Assembly: GCF_005405305.1 (NCBI RefSeq)
Contig: NZ_BJDU01000001.1
Coordinates: 417,862-481,861, forward strand
Length of the DNA stretch: 64,000 nt
Origin: Companilactobacillus formosensis
Lineage (GTDB): Bacteria; Bacillota; Bacilli; Lactobacillales; Lactobacillaceae
Direction: 5' to 3'
Shown here: one piece after another, positions 56,424-64,000 of the stretch
How the letters are laid out: every line of letters starts with the position of its first letter
Position numbering within the stretch: position 1 is the stretch's first letter
The notes under the pieces: generated by a model
Seen by the model: the letters and a program-made list of their open reading frames with translations, nothing else
What the model was told of the DNA's origin: nothing
Database searches by the model: none
Position numbers and translations under genes: made by a program

Positions 56424-56648
56424 TTGACAATTTTTAAGTTGATGGTTAATATTTTCCTTGGATATATCTTATATTGAGTACTTCTCAGAGAGGGCTAGTT
56501 GGTGAAAAAGCCTAAATATTGAATATAAAGATGCTGCCAATTTAAATTGTAAATAATAAGTGTTGAGAGGCTAACGAAAATCGTTGCAAACAAGGTGGTA
56601 CCGCGCAGTGGCGTCCTTGGAATGCAGCGATTTTTCGTTTTTTTGGGG
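56424..56648 (+). promoter_or_regulatory. alaS promoter and T-box riboswitch
   Basis: Promoter TTGACA (56424-56429), 17 bases, TAATAT (56447-56452). The leader has stem I elements (CAGAGAGGGCTAGTTGGTG), a GCTGCC stretch that can provide an alanine specifier codon, and the diagnostic AAGGTGGTACCGCG that binds the tRNA acceptor end. ACGAAAATCGTTGC pairs with GCAGCGATTTTTCGT plus T residues as terminator; the T-box strand can pair with GCGTCCTT as antiterminator. Uncharged tRNA-Ala should allow alaS transcription. Confidence 0.92.
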
Positions 56649-56655
56649 AGATAAA

Positions 56656-59292
56656 ATGAAGAATTTATCAAGTGCTGAAATAAGAAAAATGTTTTTAGAC
56701 TTTTTCCAATCAAAAGGTCACATGATTGAACCCAGTGCATCATTAGTTCCACATGACGATCCAACTTTGTTGTGGATCAACTCTGGTGTTGCTACTTTGA
56801 AGAAATATTTTGATGGTACAGTTGTGCCAAAGAACCCACGTATCACTAATGTTCAAAAGTGTATCAGAACAAATGATATTGAAAATGTTGGTAAAACAGC
56901 TCGTCACCAAACATTCTTTGAAATGCTAGGTAACTTTTCAGTTGGTGATTACTTCAAGAAAGAAGTTATTCCTTGGGCTTTTGAATTCTTAACAAGTCCT
57001 GACTGGATCGGTATGGATGTCAACAAGATGTATGTGACAACTTATCCTAAGGATACTGAGACTCAAAAGCTTTGGGCTGAAGTAGGAATCCCTCAAGATC
57101 ATATCTTAAAAGCTGAAGATAATTTCTGGGATATTGGTGAAGGTCCTTGTGGTCCCGATTCAGAAATCTTCTACGACCGTGGTCAGTCATTTAATAATCT
57201 AGCTGAAGACGATCCAGAAAACTATCCTGGTGGCGAAAATGAACGTTATCTAGAAGTTTGGAACATCGTGTTCTCAGAATTGAATCATTTGCCAAATGGT
57301 CAATATGTTGAACAACCACATAAGAATATTGATACGGGGATGGGACTAGAACGTCTAGTTTCCATCATTCAAGGTACTAAGACTAACTTCGAAACTGACT
57401 TGTTCATGCCTTTGATCGAAGATGTTGGTCAAATCAGTGGCAAGAAGTACGGCGAAGATGCTGAAAATGATATTTCATTCAAGATTATCGCTGACCACGC
57501 TAGAACTGTTTCCTTTGCTATTGGAGATGGAGCTTTGCCTTCAAACGAAGGTCGTGGATACGTTATTAGACGTTTGATCAGACGTGCTGTTTTGAATGGA
57601 AAGAAACTTGGTATCAATGGACCATTCCTTTACAGATTGACACCAATCGTTGGTAAAATTATGGAAAGTTACTATCCAGAAGTTAGCCAACAACAAGAAT
57701 TTATTTCTAAGACTATTCAACAAGAAGAGAAGCGCTTTTCAGAAACTCTTGATGCTGGTCTTGCTTTACTTAACGGTGTTATTGCTGATTTACGTAAGAA
57801 AAATGAAACTGTTATCGATGGTGCTAATGCCTTCAAACTTTACGATACTTACGGTTTCCCAATGGAATTAACTCGTGAATATGCTAATGACGAAGGCTTG
57901 TCAGTTGATGAAGCTGGTTTCAAGGAAAACATGGAAGCTCAAAAGCAACGTGCTCGTGAAGCTCGTGGAAACTTACAATCAATGGGTATGCAAGATGAAA
58001 CTTTGATGGAAATCAAGACACCTAGTGAGTTCATTGGTTATGATCACAATGAAACTCAAAGTACTTTGAAGAACATCATCGTTAGTGATAAAGAAGTGAA
58101 GTCTGCTACTGAAGGCCAAGCTCAATTAGTCTTTGATACAACTCCTTTCTACGCTGAAATGGGTGGACAAGTTGCCGATGCTGGTAATATTTACGACCTT
58201 AAAGGCAACCAAGTTGCTGAAGTAATTGACGTTCAACATGCACCAAATGGTCAAAATATTCACTTGGTAAATATCATGTCAGAAATTGATGTTGATACAG
58301 AATATCAATTGAAGATCGATACTGATTTCCGTGAAAAAGTTCGTCACAATCACACAGCTACTCACTTGTTGGATCAAGCTTTGCGTGACGTTGTTAGTTC
58401 AAGAACTCACCAAGCTGGATCATTAGTTGAACCAGACTACTTACGTTTTGACTTCAACAGTAATGCTGCTTTGACACCAGAACAAATCTCAGACCTTGAA
58501 AAGATTGTTAATGAAAAAATCTGGGCAGCTATTCCTGTTAAGACAGAAGTCTTGCCTATTGAAGAGGCTAAGAAGAAGAAGGGTGCCATTGCTTTATTTA
58601 GTGAAAAATATGGCGACACTGTTCGAGTAGTTGAAATTGATGATTACTCAACAGAATTCTGTGGTGGTACACATGCCCGCAATACTTCAGAACTAGGTTT
58701 GTTCAAGATCACTTCTGAATCTGCTATCGGTTCAGGTACTAGAAGAATCGAAGCTGTAACTGGTGAAGAAGCCTTCGAATACTTGAATGAACAACTACAA
58801 ACATTGCAAGAGACAGCTAAGAATATGAAGGTCAACCAATTAAAGGATGCTCCTAGTCGAGCAACTCAAATGGCTGACGAAATCAAGGCTCTTAAACGCG
58901 ATAACCAAAACTTAAAGACACAACTTACAAATCAAAAATCCGCTGAAGTCTTTGACAACGTGGAAGAAATCAATGGCTACAAAGTCATTTCAAATATTGT
59001 TCCTGCCGACATGTCAGCTCTTAGACAATTAGCTGATAAGTGGAAGAATGATAACAGTTCCGACATTTTAGTACTTGGTGCTAGTGGCGATAATAAAGCT
59101 AGTCTAGTCGTAGCAGTTAATAAGGATGCTCAAGACAAAGGTGTTAAAGCTGGAGATTTAATTAAGAAAATATCTAAAGAAATTCAAGGTGGCGGCGGTG
59201 GTCGTCCAGATATGGCGCAAGCTGGTGGAAAGAATCCGGCTGGTTTAACAAATGCGTTACAATTAGCTAAAGATATTATTAAATCTCTATAA
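56656..59292 (+). CDS. alaS: Alanyl-tRNA synthetase
   Basis: 878-residue class II synthetase: SAEIRKMFLDFFQSKGH at the start, HQTFFEMLGNFSVGDYFK, the editing-domain zinc motifs HNHTATHLL and CGGTHARNTSELG, and the glycine-rich C-Ala end GGGGGRPDMAQAGGK. Start is ATG 56656 after GGGGAG; longer frames run into the T-box. Expression is governed by the T-box upstream. The ireB-ruvX-yrzB group follows. Confidence 0.97.
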   Translation: MKNLSSAEIRKMFLDFFQSKGHMIEPSASLVPHDDPTLLWINSGVATLKKYFDGTVVPKNPRITNVQKCIRTNDIENVGKTARHQTFFEMLGNFSVGDYFKKEVIPWAFEFLTSPDWIGMDVNKMYVTTYPKDTETQKLWAEVGIPQDHILKAEDNFWDIGEGPCGPDSEIFYDRGQSFNNLAEDDPENYPGGENERYLEVWNIVFSELNHLPNGQYVEQPHKNIDTGMGLERLVSIIQGTKTNFETDLFMPLIEDVGQISGKKYGEDAENDISFKIIADHARTVSFAIGDGALPSNEGRGYVIRRLIRRAVLNGKKLGINGPFLYRLTPIVGKIMESYYPEVSQQQEFISKTIQQEEKRFSETLDAGLALLNGVIADLRKKNETVIDGANAFKLYDTYGFPMELTREYANDEGLSVDEAGFKENMEAQKQRAREARGNLQSMGMQDETLMEIKTPSEFIGYDHNETQSTLKNIIVSDKEVKSATEGQAQLVFDTTPFYAEMGGQVADAGNIYDLKGNQVAEVIDVQHAPNGQNIHLVNIMSEIDVDTEYQLKIDTDFREKVRHNHTATHLLDQALRDVVSSRTHQAGSLVEPDYLRFDFNSNAALTPEQISDLEKIVNEKIWAAIPVKTEVLPIEEAKKKKGAIALFSEKYGDTVRVVEIDDYSTEFCGGTHARNTSELGLFKITSESAIGSGTRRIEAVTGEEAFEYLNEQLQTLQETAKNMKVNQLKDAPSRATQMADEIKALKRDNQNLKTQLTNQKSAEVFDNVEEINGYKVISNIVPADMSALRQLADKWKNDNSSDILVLGASGDNKASLVVAVNKDAQDKGVKAGDLIKKISKEIQGGGGGRPDMAQAGGKNPAGLTNALQLAKDIIKSL

Positions 59293-59355
59293 AGTGGGCT
59301 ATAATTGAAATGAAGCTTTTCGGTCACTTAAATTTTAGTTAGATGGAGGTTTGCC

Positions 59356-59613
59356 ATGAGTTCACTTGATAAAACTATGAGTTTCGATTTTAATGAAAAC
59401 AAGGGCAAAGATGTCAAAGAAACACTGCAAAGTGTTTACCAATCACTAGAAGAAAAGGGATATAACCCAATTAACCAAATCGTTGGATACCTACTTTCTG
59501 GTGATCCAGCTTATATTCCAAGACATAACGATGCTCGTAATTTGATTTTGAAGCATGAAAGAGACGAGATAATTGAAGAATTAGTTAAGAGTTATCTCAA
59601 TCAAGGTAAATAA
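59356..59613 (+). CDS. IreB family regulatory phosphoprotein (UPF0297)
   Basis: 85-residue protein: [64 protein letters not shown] motifs are the UPF0297/IreB signature. In Enterococcus IreB is phosphorylated by the kinase IreK and affects cephalosporin tolerance; here the role is inferred by family. TGGAGG site. Next to ruvX and yrzB in the invariant Firmicute trio. Confidence 0.92.
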   Translation: MSSLDKTMSFDFNENKGKDVKETLQSVYQSLEEKGYNPINQIVGYLLSGDPAYIPRHNDARNLILKHERDEIIEELVKSYLNQGK

Positions 59614-60048
59614 ATGAGATTATTAGGTTTAGATGTTGGTTCAAGGACTGTTGGTGTTGCTTGCAGCGATTTATTGGGGTGGACTGCTCAAGGAGTAGAA
59701 ATCATCCGTATCAATGAGGATAAAGAAGAATTTGGCTTAGATCGATTAGGCGAAATTATCAAAGAAAAGCAACCCACAGGAATTGTATTAGGCTTGCCCA
59801 AAAATATGAATAATACTGAAGGGCCTAGAGTAGAAAAATCTCGCGAGTACGGCAAGATGGTCGAAGACAGATTTCATTTACCAATTGATTTCATCGATGA
59901 GCGTCTGACAACTGTTCAAGCTGAGAGAATGTTGATTGATGAGGCCGACGTGTCTCGTAAAAAACGAAAGAAAGTTATCGATAAGATTGCCGCTGAGATG
60001 ATTTTACAAAATTATCTTGATGCTAAAGGTAAACTAACACGAAATTAA
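59614..60048 (+). CDS. ruvX: Holliday junction resolvase-like protein RuvX/YqgF
   Basis: 144-residue RNase H-fold protein: [17 protein letters not shown] with the first catalytic Asp, [15 protein letters not shown], and [13 protein letters not shown]. Implicated in 16S pre-rRNA 5' end maturation and possibly Holliday junction cleavage. ATG begins just after the ireB stop. Confidence 0.94.
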   Translation: MRLLGLDVGSRTVGVACSDLLGWTAQGVEIIRINEDKEEFGLDRLGEIIKEKQPTGIVLGLPKNMNNTEGPRVEKSREYGKMVEDRFHLPIDFIDERLTTVQAERMLIDEADVSRKKRKKVIDKIAAEMILQNYLDAKGKLTRN

Positions 60049-60058
60049 GGTGATAAAC

Positions 60059-60358
60059 ATGAGTGAAAAACAACCACCAAAAGATTTAGACGAAGTTATT
60101 TTAAGTGATGACCAAGGTAATGAAGAAGTTTACAAAATTCTTTTTACTTTTGAATCAGACGACTATGGTAAGTCATATGTATTCCTATATCCTAAGGCCA
60201 GTGAAGATGATGAGGAAATTGAAATTCAAGCATTCTCATTTAAACCTGACGAAAATGGTGACGTCGATGCTGGAGATTTAGATCCAATCGAAGATCCTGA
60301 GGAATGGGATATGGTTCAAGAAGTTTTGAACACCTTCACAAGTGACGAAGATCAATAA
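60059..60358 (+). CDS. DUF1292 (UPF0473, YrzB) family protein
   Basis: 99-residue strongly acidic protein of unknown function, DUF1292 family (DEVILSDDQGNEEVYKILFTFESDDYGKSYVFLYP). ATG 60059 lies eight bases after AAGG; a GTG at 60050 overlaps that site. Third member of the ireB-ruvX-yrzB group. Confidence 0.88.
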   Translation: MSEKQPPKDLDEVILSDDQGNEEVYKILFTFESDDYGKSYVFLYPKASEDDEEIEIQAFSFKPDENGDVDAGDLDPIEDPEEWDMVQEVLNTFTSDEDQ

Positions 60359-60370
60359 AGCAAAACACTT

Positions 60371-60394
60371 AACGATTGGCATTCGCCAATCGTT
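60371..60394 (+). terminator. Hairpin after yrzB
   Basis: Perfect 10-bp stem AACGATTGGC / GCCAATCGTT around ATTC. The following T run is weak (TTGATTGT), so termination may be partial. Confidence 0.5.
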
Positions 60395-60458
60395 TGATTG
60401 TATCTAGTCCTATGATTTATAAATTCGCTTTTTAGCATGATTGAAGTAAGGGGAAATA

Positions 60459-61001
60459 ATGCTGAGTCTGTTACTTATTTTACTTTTGATATATGGTTTT
60501 TATATTGGCGCTCGCCGTGGACTTGCCATGGAGGCATTTTATGCAATCGGATATGTACTATTCTTTGCTTTGGCATTGGTGACTTTTAAAGCACTGGGCC
60601 CTAAATTTGAAATGTTAGTACCATATCCTTCGGCTAATTTAGGCAGTGAGTTTGCCTTTTTCTCAACAAAAGTTGGTATGGAATTGGATAATGCATTTTA
60701 CCGCGCTTTTGCTTTTATTTTTGTATGTTTTATCGGTTGGATCATCGTTAGATTTGCTGGACTTTATTTCAAGCGCCTGACGTATTTTCCAATGTACAAT
60801 GACATCAATATTCTAAGTGGAGGTATTATCGCTTTTGTCGTTACTTATGTGGCCATTTTCATGGTCTTGTTAATGATGGCAATGGTGCCTGTGAGCGGTA
60901 TTCAACATGCTTTGGAACATTCATTTATAGCTTCAGCAATGATTAAGAGCACGCCAGTTTTGACGAATTTACTTAGTCATTTATGGATTGGAGCTATCTA
61001 A
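60459..61001 (+). CDS. CvpA family membrane protein
   Basis: 180-residue protein with four predicted membrane helices (LSLLLILLLIYGFYIGARRGLAMEAFYAIGYVLFFALALV; AFIFVCFIGWIIVRFAGLYF; GGIIAFVVTYVAIFMVLLMM), the CvpA fold whose members are tied to colicin V secretion and envelope integrity. Commonly encoded directly upstream of mutS2. AAGGGGAAA site before ATG. Confidence 0.88.
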   Translation: MLSLLLILLLIYGFYIGARRGLAMEAFYAIGYVLFFALALVTFKALGPKFEMLVPYPSANLGSEFAFFSTKVGMELDNAFYRAFAFIFVCFIGWIIVRFAGLYFKRLTYFPMYNDINILSGGIIAFVVTYVAIFMVLLMMAMVPVSGIQHALEHSFIASAMIKSTPVLTNLLSHLWIGAI

Positions 61002-61004
61002 ACT

Positions 61005-61037
61005 TTAAGACTGAGACGTTTGTTTCAGTCTTATTTT
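61005..61037 (+). terminator. Hairpin between cvpA and mutS2
   Basis: AAGACTGA and TCAGTCTT around GACGTTTGTT, then ATTTTG: a moderate terminator or attenuator before mutS2. Confidence 0.55.
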
Positions 61038-61052
61038 GTAATAGGAGAGAAT

Positions 61053-63407
61053 ATGAATAATAAAGCTTTGAAAGTATTGGAATTTGACAAAATCAAAGCT
61101 GAGATTGCCAAATATCTAATCACGACACGTGGGAAAACTCTCTTAAAGAAATTAATGCCGATGTCAGTCGAATCCATCGTTCAAAGATTGATCGATCAGA
61201 CTAAAGATGGTGCTGATATTATTCGGATTAAGGGTGAGATCCCAGTTAGAAAACTAGCTGATTTACACGATCAAGCTAATCGTCTAAAAAAAGACGGTAA
61301 TTTAAATGGAACTGAACTTTCTCAAATTGGTCAAGTTCTCCAAAATACTAGTGAGTTAAAAGAATTCTTTGAAGATTTAAAAGATGAACAATTGGATTTG
61401 CGTCAGTTGTATGATTTGAATGACAATTTGATCGACAATCCAGAATTAACTAAACGTTTGGCACGTTCACTCGATGATACCGGACGAGTTTTGGATACTG
61501 CTTCAGAAGATTTGAAGTACATCCGTAATCAAATCACTCGTTTGAATGACCAGATACGTCACACCATGGAACAATATACTCGTGGTAAGAATACTAAGTA
61601 TTTGACTGAGAATTTGGTAACTTTGCGTGACGATCGGTTTGTTATCCCAGTTAAAACTGAATATAAGACGAAATTCGGTGGTGTTGTTCACGATCAAAGT
61701 GCCAGTGGACAAACGCTTTATATCGAACCACAAGCTGTCGTAGGGATGAACAATCAACTACATGAAGCACAAGTTTCTGAAAAGGCCGAAGAAATTAGAA
61801 TTTTAAATAAATTGTCTGATTTAGTTCGCCCACAAATTGATGAAATCTTGGAAAATAATGAAGTATTGGCTCAATTTGATTTGATCAATGCTAAAGCTAA
61901 GTATGCTAAAGAAATTAAGGCTACTGAGCCAATTATTTCTAAAGACCATATAGTTGACCTACACAATGCAAAACACCCTCTAATCGACCCAGATAAGGTT
62001 GTAGCTAATGATATTAAAATGGGTGAAGGATACAAGACGATGTTAATCACTGGTCCTAATACCGGTGGTAAAACTATCACAATGAAAACTTTAGGTTTGA
62101 TTCAATTGATGGCTCAAGCTGGATTGTTTATTCCTGCTCATGAAGAGAGTGAAATTGCCGTTTTTGACGAAGTTTTCGTTGATATCGGTGATGAACAGTC
62201 AATTGAACAAAACTTGAGTACGTTCTCATCGCATATGGATAACATCATCAACATTATCCGTAAAGTGTCAGAGCACAGTTTAGTTTTGATCGATGAATTG
62301 GGTGCCGGAACTGATCCTCAAGAAGGGGCGGCAATTGCGATTGCTATTCTTGAGAAATTAGCTAAATCACATTGTTTCATCATGGCAACAACTCACTATC
62401 CAGAATTGAAAATTTTTGCTTACAATACGCCAGAAACAATCAACGCCAGCATGGAATTTGATGAAAAGTCATTGAAACCAACTTATCGTCTGTTGATAGG
62501 AATTCCTGGTGCAAGTAATGCTTTTAATATTGCTGCCCGTTTAGGGATGGACAAGAGCGTTGTTGATCGTGGACAGGCTTTGATGGACGGTGAAAGTCAA
62601 GATCTTAACAATATGATTGCGGACCTTGAGAATCGTCGAAAAGAATTCGAGCAAAAAAATGATCAATTAAAGATTCAATTGGCTAAGAACAAAGACGTGC
62701 AAAAAGATTATGAAAAGAAAAGTGATGCTTTAGACAAATCAAAGAACTCCGAAATCCAAGCGGCTAAAGTTCGAGCTAATCAAATCGTTTCCAAAGCTCG
62801 TAAAGAATCGGACAAAATCATTGAAAAATTGCACAAATTAGAGCAAGATGGTGTAGCTGTTAAGGAAGACCAAATTATTGCCGCTAAGACTGGCTTGAAA
62901 AACTTGCATCAAGATGAAGCTGTTAAGAAAAACCGAGTATTGCGTCGTAACAAGCGTCGTCAACAATTAAAGGTTGGTGACACTGTCAAATCATTGCAGT
63001 ATGACCAAATTGGGACAATTGTTCGCAAGAATAAAGACAATGAATTTGAAGTTCAACTCGGTATTTTAAAGATGAAGTTTGGTGCTGATGAACTAGAAAA
63101 AGTTCAAAATCAAGAACCAGAACCAGAGAAGAAACCAACAATGGTCAAAAGAACTAAGAGTACTGGCCTTTCTAGTAAATTGGATCTTCGTGGCAAACGC
63201 TATGAAGAAGCAATGTCTGAACTTGATCAATACATCGATTCAGCGTTGTTGGCCGGATACAATCAAGTTACGATCGTCCACGGTTTTGGAACTGGTGTTA
63301 TTAGAAAGGGAGTTACTAAGTACTTGCAACGCAATCCACGTGTGAAATCATTTGGATATGCTCCAGCAAGTTCTGGTGGTTCCGGGGCAACAATTGTTGA
63401 CCTCTAA
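61053..63407 (+). CDS. mutS2: Endonuclease MutS2
   Basis: 784-residue MutS-like ATPase lacking the mismatch-binding domain, with Walker A GPNTGGKT (334-341), DELGAGTDPQEGAAIA and TTHYPELK, a long coiled coil (about 520-640), and a C-terminal Smr nuclease domain (about 705-784: LDLRGKRYEEAM, VHGFGTGVIR). In B. subtilis MutS2 rescues collided ribosomes by splitting them; in other bacteria it suppresses recombination. Start at ATG 61053 after AGGAGAG; the longer frame from 61020 lacks a site. Confidence 0.96.
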   Translation: MNNKALKVLEFDKIKAEIAKYLITTRGKTLLKKLMPMSVESIVQRLIDQTKDGADIIRIKGEIPVRKLADLHDQANRLKKDGNLNGTELSQIGQVLQNTSELKEFFEDLKDEQLDLRQLYDLNDNLIDNPELTKRLARSLDDTGRVLDTASEDLKYIRNQITRLNDQIRHTMEQYTRGKNTKYLTENLVTLRDDRFVIPVKTEYKTKFGGVVHDQSASGQTLYIEPQAVVGMNNQLHEAQVSEKAEEIRILNKLSDLVRPQIDEILENNEVLAQFDLINAKAKYAKEIKATEPIISKDHIVDLHNAKHPLIDPDKVVANDIKMGEGYKTMLITGPNTGGKTITMKTLGLIQLMAQAGLFIPAHEESEIAVFDEVFVDIGDEQSIEQNLSTFSSHMDNIINIIRKVSEHSLVLIDELGAGTDPQEGAAIAIAILEKLAKSHCFIMATTHYPELKIFAYNTPETINASMEFDEKSLKPTYRLLIGIPGASNAFNIAARLGMDKSVVDRGQALMDGESQDLNNMIADLENRRKEFEQKNDQLKIQLAKNKDVQKDYEKKSDALDKSKNSEIQAAKVRANQIVSKARKESDKIIEKLHKLEQDGVAVKEDQIIAAKTGLKNLHQDEAVKKNRVLRRNKRRQQLKVGDTVKSLQYDQIGTIVRKNKDNEFEVQLGILKMKFGADELEKVQNQEPEPEKKPTMVKRTKSTGLSSKLDLRGKRYEEAMSELDQYIDSALLAGYNQVTIVHGFGTGVIRKGVTKYLQRNPRVKSFGYAPASSGGSGATIVDL

Positions 63408-63470
63408 GCAAATCTTTTTTTAAAATAAACTAGTAATGATAGTATTTAACTTATTGAAGGAGTGAACAAA

Positions 63471-63782
63471 ATGGTTGATGAAGTAACTGATAAGGATTTT
63501 GAAGAAGAAACAAAAGACGGTGTCGTTTTAGTAGACTTTTGGGCAACATGGTGTGGTCCATGTCGTATGCAATCACCTGTCGTTGAAGAATTGTCAGAAA
63601 ATGATGATTCAGTTAAGTTTTTGAAGATGGATGTTGATGCTAACCCTGATACACCTAAGAAATTTGGAATCATGGCTATTCCAACATTGTTAGTTAAGAA
63701 GGATGGCAAGGTTGTAGAAACTTTAACTGGTTTCCATAACAAAGCTCAACTTGCAAAGATTTTAGATGGATATTCAGATTAA
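63471..63782 (+). CDS. trxA: Thioredoxin
   Basis: 103-residue disulfide reductase with FWATWCGPCRMQ (Cys28, Cys31) and the cis-proline MAIPTLLV. Start ATG 63471, nine bases after GGAG; GTG at 63462 is within the site. An ISL3-family element begins about 14 bases after its stop, so its native terminator has probably been displaced. Confidence 0.97.
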   Translation: MVDEVTDKDFEEETKDGVVLVDFWATWCGPCRMQSPVVEELSENDDSVKFLKMDVDANPDTPKKFGIMAIPTLLVKKDGKVVETLTGFHNKAQLAKILDGYSD

Positions 63783-63835
63783 TAATTAAAAAACTGGCTG
63801 TTCGTCAAATCAAGTTGATGGCAGTTCACATAAGC

Positions 63836-63867
63836 AGTTAGACCATAATTGGTCTAGCTGTTTTTTT
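63836..63867 (+). terminator. Terminator inside the IS end
   Basis: CAGTTAGACCA and TGGTCTAGCTG (one wobble pair) around TAAT, then seven T residues, facing inward from trxA. Such terminators shield transposase genes from outside read-through and now probably terminates trxA. Confidence 0.75.
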
Positions 63868-64000
63868 ATTGGGCTGAAGAGCTTGCTCTAAGCCAAAAGA
63901 CTTGAAGATCAATCCTCTTAATAAAGTTAGTCCAGTTTCGATAACCATATGCGCTATTTTTTATTTTCTTTATTCTTCCAATGGTTCCCTCTAAAAATCC
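63866..64000 (-). CDS. ISL3-family transposase, C-terminal end (cut by window)
   Basis: The last 44 codons read FLEGTIGRIKKIKNSAYGYRNWTNFIKRI and then a tail to a TAA at 63866-63868. LEGxxxxIKxIKxxAYGYRxxxNFxxRI is the typical C-terminus of ISL3-family DDE transposases. The frame is open to the window end and carries on beyond it; integrity of the whole gene cannot be judged. Confidence 0.8.
   Translation of the reverse strand, partial: GFLEGTIGRIKKIKNSAYGYRNWTNFIKRIDLQVFWLRASSSAQ

Larger units (their letters stand above)
63797..64000 (-). mobile_element. ISL3-family insertion sequence, right end only
   Basis: Terminal inverted repeat candidate GGCTGTTCGTCAAATCAAG starts at 63797 and resembles ISL3-family ends; inside are a hairpin terminator and the 3' end of a transposase on the minus strand. 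The rest lies beyond the window. If correct, the 8-base target duplicate would be AAAAAACT (63789-63796). Confidence 0.6.

Overview
The window is a low-GC, Gram-positive chromosome segment from a member of the Lactobacillaceae. The evidence is the gene order (SRP RNA-dnaX-ybaB-recR-yaaL-tmk-darA-holB-yabA-rsmI), the FolT vitamin transporter, the WxL and SLAP surface proteins, the CIRCE-controlled groESL, the T-box in front of alaS, and strong GGAGG ribosome binding sites. A Companilactobacillus-like species is plausible, but that is an inference from general resemblance only. Almost all of the window is dense, syntenic core genome with a few accessory insertions.

Layout. 1-10424: SRP RNA, replication/recombination genes, a tetrahydrofolate riboswitch with folT, and the tsaB-rimI-tsaD tRNA t6A cluster. 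10425-17400: a complete type II-A CRISPR-Cas locus of the long-Csn2 (S. thermophilus CRISPR1-like) kind: cas9, tracrRNA, cas1, cas2, csn2 and an array with 14 spacers. 17534-20882: ACT-domain protein, DUF711 protein, a Nudix-like possible regulator, and a DUF368 membrane protein. 21000-24435: an ABC-F ATPase and a solitary TnpB element with a candidate omega-RNA end. 24557-30657: rex, manA, a GltP-type symporter, a CPBP protease and groES-groEL. 30726-35902: two tandem-duplicated large secreted WxL-type proteins. 36069-37638: a MerR regulator next to a textbook MerR-type promoter driving a DUF554 membrane protein. 37683-39787: a two-gene operon (GIY-YIG/DUF2075 helicase plus MazG-like pyrophosphohydrolase), the best candidate for an undescribed defence module here. 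39901-41214: two tandem SLAP-domain secreted proteins. 41389-50673: ymdB, mutS-mutL-ruvA-ruvB, queA-tgt. 50764-63782: yajC, zwf, dinB, nrnA, a DEAD-box helicase, T-box/alaS, ireB-ruvX-yrzB, cvpA-mutS2-trxA. 63797-64000: the end of an ISL3-family insertion sequence, cut by the window edge.

Most notable points. (1) dinB has no ATG, GTG or TTG that would keep its first catalytic aspartate; the Shine-Dalgarno sequence points to an ATC start, and ruvB shows the same GAGG-8 nt-ATC arrangement. DUF368 may start at ATA. (2) The tracrRNA lies between cas9 and cas1, with its promoter overlapping the cas9 stop codon and an extended 5' part holding a GC-rich palindrome. (3) The first CRISPR spacer carries a 10-nt perfect complement of the repeat. 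(4) A dispersed non-coding element ending in a covarying hairpin follows yaaL, manA and the ABC-F gene. (5) The GIY-YIG/DUF2075-MazG pair. (6) A 19-bp-spacer promoter with a nearly perfect dyad directly downstream of the merR gene.

Several gene starts differ from the longest open frame because the ribosome binding site or family conservation decides them; these choices are stated per entry. All assignments come from reading sequence and recalled family knowledge; no database search was run.
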